Assembly (NCBI GenBank): GCA_020726505.1 | Contig: JAHLEZ010000008.1 | Span: 2,418,001-2,482,000, forward strand | Direction: 5' to 3' | Source: Leptodontidium sp. MPI-SDFR-AT-0119 | Lineage: Eukaryota; Ascomycota; Leotiomycetes; Helotiales; Leptodontidiaceae | Length of the DNA: 64,000 bases | Shown here: piece by piece, positions 57,604 through 64,000 of the stretch | Position numbering within the stretch: position 1 is the first letter of the stretch | Layout of the letters: each line of letters begins with the position of its first letter | Notes under the pieces: generated by a model | The model's database searches: none | Told to the model about the DNA's origin: nothing | Seen by the model: only the letters and a program-made list of their open reading frames with translations | Made by a program: the position numbers and the translations under genes

Positions 57604-59570
57604 TCCCAGCTTTGATAATCTAGAAGTGAGCTCCGGAGGTCTCGATGAACTCCAGGGGGAGACCCCCCCCTTTTTTTTTGCATGCGAAAAAGCATTATTG
57701 AATCGACGATTAGGATGCAGGAAGCAGTATTTTGTTGGATTCTTTTTTTTTTCCCCCTCCTTGTTCGTTTTTCTTCCGTTCGTTTCATTTGGGAGGCGTT
57801 TGTTTGTTTCTCGGTTGGTTGGCAGCATTTGCATATGGGGAGAGCAAGTTTAACTACTCGCACCTTTTTCTTCTTCTCTCCCTCTGGAGTACGTACTGCA
57901 TGCATAGCAATGGCGCTTGGGAGATTGTTTATTTTGCCTCGAGTGGCTTGGCTTGGCCTGAGACTGGATGGATGGATGGGAGGATTGGGAGGACTGAAAG
58001 GAAAAGGTCACAGTGGAATGGGATGGAAATACCTTTACGAATAAGACAGATCGACAGACGGACAGACAGTCATGTGTTGAGATGAGTGGGACCTGTTTAC
58101 TTTGTTGGGGAGGGGAGTGAGCGGGATGGAGTATGGATGCTTGATTGAATAATAGAGGGTCGGCGGTACGTCCTGGTTGTGCAAAGAGTATTGTGTAATA
58201 ATATTACTACTATTACTACTTTTGCGTTGATTGTACAGTGATGTGATGTAAAATGTGACGTGGTATTACAGGAATCTTCGACAGTCCCCCTTCTTATTTG
58301 TAAAGTCACATCAGCCATCTATACAATCTAGAGAATTACTTTCGTCATTTGAGCAACCGAATGAATAAATACTTTTAAATCTACTCCTGCTTGTTTAGAC
58401 AGTAAAGTTTACTTTAGCCTTAGCCCTAATATTATATATAAATACGTACGTAAGTACATAAGTACGTAAGAAACATTTCTTTATTAAAAGCAAATAAAAA
58501 TTTCCCGCTCTAAGACCTGCTTAATTAGCAGGGCGCTGGGGGCCTACTATCGGTGCCAAAAAAAGATTCGATATATAGCAAGGGCCCCGAAGGCGCCTAC
58601 GGCGCTTACGGCCGCCATCAACTAAAGAAAGAAAAAATACCGATAGATAAATGGGAGATTCTTTATCAGGTTTATTATTATTAATACTAATCTAATGGAT
58701 GCCGTACAAAGCTAACGTTGATTACCTTTAGGTCCTTACTAAAAGTATTTATATGTGGGAAACTAAGGTGTGTGACAAGGTCTGAGAAGCAGACCGTGTT
58801 GTTGATGACGTCGATTCTTTGATGATTCTTCGGAAAGTCGAATATCAGGACGAATATCGTATATTTGAAGTGGAACAGGCAGCTATTAGGGATAGGTTCG
58901 GAAGCGTAATTCAGTAGGATCTGGTAAGTATGGCAGTGACGGTTGATGGATTGTAAAGGTAGTAGAAAGTGCGATGGTGTTTATAAGTCAAGCTTACCTG
59001 GAGCATAACTAGATTATATAAGAAATATATATATAGTATTATTTCGATCCTACTGTTGTTCTCGGAATACGTATGAGATTAGGTTTGTCTACTCATGGAT
59101 CGGTCTAAAGGTCGGTCGGACGAGTAGCCTTGATCTCTCACTTCTTCTTAAAGCAAGGCAAACCACCTCTGTTCGCCTTGTTCTGTTTCTGACGATGTAT
59201 CAAACTCTCGCCGTAACTTGATCATCCTCTAAGGGCGACCCTTCCGACTTGGCTTGAGAGATGCTTATGCACCTGTAAGGAATTGGCATGATTTGTCACT
59301 CATATCCTTGAGCGGGCAGGAAATGAGTGGACGTCCCTTCTTGGCTCCTTGTCTCCTGATCAACTAACAGCTGTTAGCTGATGCTCTGGAGGGCGTCTGC
59401 CTTTTTTCCTGGTTGACTGTGGAGATAACACGGACACGAGAATCATGGCTGGGCTATGTTGCTTCAATGCAACTAAGCGTTTTGGCCCTGCCCCGTTCTG
59501 TAATATCGCCCTTCTGCAAGTATTTGTCTCGGTCGCAATTGATTGCAGAAGATCACACGTATATGATTGA
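57604..59570. other. 2-kb gene-free region with an AT-rich core
   Basis: Homopolymer-rich 3' flank of the PH-LRR gene (C8/T9 near 57664-57680), then about 58330-59060 AT-rich with short repeats (ACGTAAGTAC units near 58445-58470). A GC-rich island near 58580-58618 is built on GCGCCTACGGCGCTTACGG. It resembles decayed repeat DNA but I found no termini. Confidence 0.45.
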
Positions 59571-60170
59571 CACCCTCTCGGCGGCATCCAGAGTACAACT
59601 GCTCTTATCAACTTCACACCTGTTACTCAAGTACGATTACATATTCACGTGGCCGATTACTTCCCGAATTTCCCGAATTTCCCTCCGTGTATCAGGCACA
59701 TGATCTGGGAGCTGCTCATCGAAGAGCCGCGACTTTTAGCTATTAGAAGAAATAGTAAATACGGAACAGAAGCCGGCATACAGGGTTGGGAGTTTCCCTT
59801 CGCGCGAAACCCTGTGTTACTCCACATCAATCAAGAGTCCCGAGCAGTTGCGCGCTGGTTAACGTTGGAGGTATGGTATACCTGGCTCCTGGATGATGCT
59901 GGAGACACAGCGAAGGACCCAAAATTGATCACCAGAAATGCGATTCTGCAATATGCAGCATTCATATCAATTTCCAAGAACTTGACATGAACAAACTACT
60001 ATCAATTCGATGATGCACGAGAAAAGATACAGCAAGAAGCATGTAGCCTTGCATTATACTCGTGTGCTCAGGGTTCCCGGCTACTGGCTAATAGATCCAA
60101 GACATACCTTCGAGTTTCCATAAAACGCTTGTGCGGTCCTTACAGTGATGAATGTCTATCCAGTTTGCTG
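59571..60170 (+). pseudogene. 2EXR-type fungal protein relic
   Basis: ADYFPNFPNFPPCIRHMIWELLIEEPRLLAI, then PVLLHINQESRAVARWLTLEVW, match the fungal 2EXR layout (FPxFPxLPxExRxxIW ... LLxxxxESR). No in-frame ATG precedes the motif after the stop at 59568-59570. An in-frame TGA at 59988-59990 follows SKNLT, after which the frame continues DDAREKIQQEACSLAL. Either exons are missing or it is broken; I favour a relic. Confidence 0.5.
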
Positions 60171-60204
60171 TGAAGTGCTCTCTCCCTTTTCTCTGCTAAC
60201 CATG

Positions 60205-61269
60205 TTACAAAGGATGCTCAATCACGATCTTCTCCAAGCTGCTCTTTCCCTCAGCGCTCCACTTCATTGCTTCCATCCCCTTTTCTGCCCCGTGCACAGT
60301 TCTCACATTCGGAATCCTGAATTGTCCCTTTCCATAATTGGCCGTCACCCAGGCCCATGCCTTCTTCGACCTGTCTGGCCATTCCTTGGCGTAGGTGGCA
60401 TGTGTGGTGGGAGTGGAAATTTTCCATCCCGCGTCGCGAGGCACATGGTCCATCTCCGGTCCCCTGGCACCGGTAAGACAGCCGAACTTGAGCTCGTCCC
60501 CGCTACCTGACTCGCATTTCGCGGCTAGAGCAACACTACTCTTCTCGAACTCCACCCCCTGCGCAAAAACCCCAGCCCCCACGGTGTTGAAAACGTGGCT
60601 TAGCCGCTTGCCGCTGACAGCCGCCCCAACTTTCACTACCACTTCCGTGTCAGAGTAGTCAAAGTAGAAGTCCGCGCCTAGCTCCTTTAACGTTGCATGG
60701 TGCTTTGCGCTGGCCGCCACGACGATCGGCCCATGGCCAGCAGCCTTGGCTAGCTGGATCGCACACACGCCGACTGCCCCCCCACCGCCCCAGATCAACA
60801 CGCTCTGCGCTTCCGCTCCCTGCAATCCTGCTGACGGGAAGGCGAGCGCCAGGACGTTGAAGAGCCCATCGGCTGCTGTGAGCGTCGCCGTGGGCAACAC
60901 GGCTGCTTCGCGCATGCTCATTCTCGGCAACAGCACGAGTTGGAAAATGTCCGAATCGGCAATCGCGAAGTCCTGGTAGGCTCCGAGAGAGATGGGCCGG
61001 CCAGGGAAGGCGGGGTTCTGGCCGAACACTTTATCGTCTGGTTAGAAGGGCGAGTTGGGACCGACTGCAACGACCGTACCGGCGAAGTCGTAGCCGGAGA
61101 CGGACGAGTGCATGCCGATAGAGGCATGCTTGATGTCGGCGGGGTTGACGCCGGAGTATTCGACGCGGACAAGGGATTGGGAGCCTTGCGGGGTGTACGT
61201 CTCCCTGATTTCCTTCACGGTCGGACCAGAGGGGGAGAGAAAGATGACTTTCCTGGGCTGGTCTGCCAT
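60205..61269 (-). pseudogene. Medium-chain (zinc-type/quinone) oxidoreductase with one premature stop
   Basis: From ATG 61269 to TAA 60205 one frame encodes a full MDR enzyme of about 353 residues. VEYSGVNPADIKH and YDFAGTVVAVGPNSPF come first, then VFGQNPAFPGRP, and the NAD(P) site IWGGGGAVGVCAIQLAKAAG. It is interrupted by a single in-frame TAA at 61042-61044 (codon 76), between GPNSPF and PDDKVFGQ. No GT-AG intron can remove it. CAA to TAA would be a CpA-to-TpA change. The structural and catalytic zinc cysteines are absent, so it is quinone-reductase-like and common in secondary metabolism. Sequencing error or polymorphism is possible. Confidence 0.8.
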
Positions 61270-61867
61270 GATGTCAAGAATAGAAGCAGCTTCGGATGCT
61301 TAAATGCTGCGGATCCAGTTGAAAAGGGAGTGTCGATTGGAATGCTCGGTTGGAATGAAAGCCACCCTGACTAGGGACAGGTTCAGGAGCAAATTTCCCA
61401 TCTATATATTATATGCGGTCTCGCACATCCCCGGAGTCCGAGTCAGCTGTTTCGGGTGTTGGTTTTGCCAATGCATAGTAATTAAACGGAAACATGATCG
61501 TGAGGTATACTTCGCGCTTGCATGATATATGCAGAGCACGCCCGAAATGTGTAGTGTCGAGTTAAATGTGCAGAACAGCCCACACTTTCTGAGCTGCATA
61601 CTGGGCTTCAAATTGTGGGCTGATCTTTACTTCAGGACAATTCTAACGCGGGAATTGGCTGGACTTCAAGCACCGAATGTGTCTCTGTATACTATGGGGA
61701 GAAGCTGGTGCCAGTAGGCGACGAGAAGCACGGCTACCAGTGCAAATGACACGCCAGGAAATATGAAAAAGCGCCTAGTGATCAGATACCAAATTGAGGG
61801 GAAAGTACAAAGATCAACTCTTTTGTCCTCGGCGCAATGGCGCTCCCGCTCCCGAATTGCTAACTCA
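61270..61867. other. Intergenic, MDR pseudogene to hydrolase pseudogene
   Basis: Upstream of the MDR gene and downstream of the hydrolase gene. A 93-codon ORF (61666-61947) with a hydrophobic stretch overlaps it but looks accidental. Confidence 0.5.
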
Positions 61868-63495
61868 TCATGCGACCAGAACCTTTTGACCATCAGTGGT
61901 TCCCTTCGCACCTTCCCGCAGAAATACTTGACCTTCTGGGATGTCATTGTCTATAGTCCATTTCAGCCCCCAAGCACCGTCATCTGACATCTGGAACCTC
62001 AATAGATAGTAATCAGCTGTGGGATTTCTGAACCTCCCCCTCCTTGCACTTTCGTCCCACGTGAGCGTCCACGAGAATGTATCGTAGTTATAGTGCGCAA
62101 GCTTGTATGATTCTGCGCGAGTCCCTTGCATGCACATCCACAAGTCGCCGTCTTGAAGATAGATGTCCAGGAGCCAGTTTTTGGCATCGTTGTAATACTT
62201 CCCTATGTACTTCGACAGCGCCCTTGGCGTGGTGTTGGCGACTCGATCATCAGAGAGTTGTTTGGTCATGGCATGCCACTTGTTCACTAGGCCGTCTGCG
62301 CTCTCTTTGGCTATGAGCTCGTAGTTGTTCTTCTCAGGATTGTCGATGAAAGCTTCCAGAATAAGTTGGGCAAGCCAGTCCGCTGCATCGTTCTTGGCAA
62401 TGGAGTTGGTGAGAACAACGGTGACAGAGTTTGTTTCTGGGAGGGTGTGTATGCACGATAGGAAGGCCGCTAGACTTCCGTTGTGATGCCATACTCGCTT
62501 CTTCCCTGATAACCCTCGTCCTACCACAGGCATCTCAGAGGTGTACATGCCGTTGATCCCAGTTGCGCCCAGCGTGCTAGGCAAGTCAGTGATCGTGAAA
62601 TCGAGTCTATATGCCTGCTCGCCCACAGAGTAACCCGGAGCCGTGATGTGTGGTGCTAAAATTGTTGCCAGTTCTTTCAACGGGGAACCACCCGTTGTGG
62701 TAGTATTTCTCTCAAACTGATCTTTGCTGCTCTCCAGGATATGTTTGTACAGCGTCAAGAGATCGTGGACCGTGGTCTGAACACCAGCTGCCCCAGAGCC
62801 GGCCGTGCCATCACAGACATGGGGAACTTCATTCCTGAAAATGAACCGTCTTCCAGGGCAATGTAGCCTTTTGCAGCATTTTCAAAGCCGCTGTTCCGCG
62901 GAGTCGTAGTTCTAGTCATCCCAAGTGGCTCGAAAATGTGAGTCCCAAGGAATCGTCCCCACGTTAGACCGCTCAGTCTCTGGATCAGTATTGCTGCAAG
63001 AGAAAAGCCCCAGTTCTGGTACAGGAAATTCGTTCTGAAATCGCAGACTTGTGGAAGCTTGGCTATCAATGGGAGGGTCTCATCCTGGGCGAGAGACATT
63101 CGTCCAAATTCTTGCATCCAGAACTGTACTTGGGAAGCAAGCCCCGTCCGATTGGACATGAAGTCAACAATTGTGGTTTTCTCTTGGGTTTCAGAATCCG
63201 TCTGCTTGAAGTCCGGGAGAATATCTGTCAGTTTGGTTTCCCAGCTCAGCTTTCCTTCGTTCACCAACACTCCCACGCCTAAAGCAGTTATTCCTTTGCT
63301 TATGGAGGCCACATGATAGATCGTGTGTTCGTCCGGGGGTAACTTTGCTTCTAGGTCGCGATACCCATAACCTGCTGTATAGAAAATTTCACCTTGATGA
63401 AGGACACCAATCGAGACTCCAGGGGTGCCGGAAACTTCGCAGATTTTGGCGATGGCAGGACCAAGGCCCTGAAGACGTGAGAGGAGTGCCTCCAT
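61868..63495 (-). pseudogene. Beta-lactamase/class-C-type serine hydrolase with a frameshift
   Basis: From ATG 63495 the protein shows the SxxK nucleophile in HVASISKGITALG and the Tyr motif in FLYQNWGFS. The second part has YTSEMPVVGRGL and the HxG-like HHNGS. A C-terminal lipocalin-like domain follows (WLLDIYLQDGDLWMCM...). Halves lie in two frames: 63495-62815 and about 62812-61868. The shift is at TCTGTGATGG (62818-62809), where one TG too many breaks FPMS to DGTAGSGAAGV; removing 2 nt would restore the family order. No intron fits. Relatives hydrolyse esters or amides and often sit in metabolite clusters. Confidence 0.82.
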
Positions 63496-63593
63496 GCTGT
63501 CGTTTTCTGACCTGAGAGAACTTTGAGTGACGGGATTTTCAAGGTTTGCTGCCACTTACACGTTGCTTGGCTCTAGCACGAAGACTCCTGTTA

Positions 63594-63607
63594 GGGGGGG
63601 GGGGGGG
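63594..63607 (+). repeat. (G)14 homopolymer
   Basis: A run of 14 G between the hydrolase pseudogene and the terminal partial ORF. Length may be an assembly artefact. Confidence 0.85.
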
Positions 63608-63735
63608 CTACTACTTAGTTAGTGGCTTATGTCAGCAACCAACCTTTATAATTGGCAGGTACGTAGATAGGAATAAAACAGACTTCTTCTTTTTCTTCCT
63701 CTTGGTTTACCCTGACAATTTCTACTACGGGACTT

Positions 63736-64000
63736 GTGCTGCATCTTCAAGAATACGACCTCATTGATGAATTAGAATCGAGTGCCTTACGAGTCAACCG
63801 GGCTGTCCAAAACAAGATCCAAAGAAAACTCTCGAACGACAATGTGAACCAAGACAGGGCATTCAAGCAGGCGTTTGCGATTTTACGGAAACTCGTTCCC
63901 AAGACCAGCCCCGACTCAAACTCTGTTTCTTTCCAGCAGCCAGGAATTGACTATCTTCCCGAAAATCCGGAGGCAGAGAAGCACATCTTAAGTTTGCTCA
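63736..64000 (+). CDS. C-terminal part of an NB-ARC/P-loop-TPR-type fungal protein (3' partial)
   Basis: An open frame runs off the window: HLQEYDLIDELESSALRVN, AVQNKIQRKL, then AFKQAFAILRKLVPKTSP. It resembles the winged-helix-like region that follows the NTPase in fungal NB-ARC/NACHT-TPR proteins (LExxALxVHRxVQ... FxxAFxLxRKxxP). The frame opens at 63667 without an ATG or a P-loop, so either an upstream exon is missed or the 5' part is lost. The usual His of HRLVQ is Asn here. Confidence 0.42.
   Translation, partial: MLHLQEYDLIDELESSALRVNRAVQNKIQRKLSNDNVNQDRAFKQAFAILRKLVPKTSPDSNSVSFQQPGIDYLPENPEAEKHILSLL

Noticed and set aside
61666..61947. 93-codon ORF with a hydrophobic helix
   Set aside because: It overlaps the end of the hydrolase gene in another frame and shows no conserved feature.
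62790..62850. An intron to explain the hydrolase frame change
   Set aside because: The only GT...AG pair near the junction would be about 12 nt, far too short.
1..64000. CRISPR arrays, bacterial operons, riboswitches, prophage
   Set aside because: Gene structure is eukaryotic throughout and no spaced direct-repeat array was seen.

Overview
The window reads as nuclear DNA of a filamentous ascomycete (Pezizomycotina; a Leotiomycete is possible but unproven). The evidence is short GT-AG introns of about 45-115 nt, pyrimidine-rich leaders, fungal-type gene content (Ste11 MAPKKK, a HET relic, a 2EXR relic, a yapsin-like protease) and transposon decay of the repeat-induced point mutation (RIP) type. 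I rebuilt gene models by joining exons at splice sites so that reading phase and family motifs continue. None was tested against transcripts or databases.

Region 1 (1-8.7 kb) is ordinary housekeeping: cwc2 (5' end outside the window), ureF, a MARVEL membrane protein, a short-chain dehydrogenase, a rhomboid protease with a mitochondrial-type N-terminus, and a divergent V-ATPase proteolipid with a 13-nt exon and an intron that stays open in frame.

Region 2 (9-24 kb) is accessory. A 3,085-bp hAT element has a perfect 8-bp target duplication and a transposase with many in-frame stops in one unshifted frame. It sits 44 bp upstream of a Ser/Thr-rich single-pass membrane protein gene. A 1,249-bp Tc1/mariner element with an intact transposase lies 2 kb further on. 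Then come a GPI-type aspartic protease, an intron-containing tRNA-Lys(CTT), and a heavily damaged HET-domain pseudogene.

Region 3 (24-43.3 kb) holds an acyltransferase-3 membrane protein, vps18 (whose RING finger is completed only by a small third exon), a 5-kb stretch with no gene I can support, ste11, a secreted enoyl-CoA hydratase-like protein and a six-exon secreted protein of no recognised family with a GC-AG intron.

Region 4 (43.3-57.6 kb) has remnant ORFs, a lactonase (SMP-30 type) pseudogene, then eRF1 (sup45), prephenate dehydratase (pha2), an HTD2/MaoC-like hydratase and a large PH-LRR protein.

Region 5 (57.6-64 kb) is gene-poor and decaying: a 2EXR relic, an MDR oxidoreductase broken by one stop codon, a class-C-type serine hydrolase broken by a 2-nt frameshift, and the start of an NB-ARC/TPR-type C-terminal region that runs off the end. 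I found no convincing new multi-gene system. The most testable novelties are the orphan secreted protein, the splice-dependent forms of the proteolipid and Vps18, and the two transposons in opposite states of decay.
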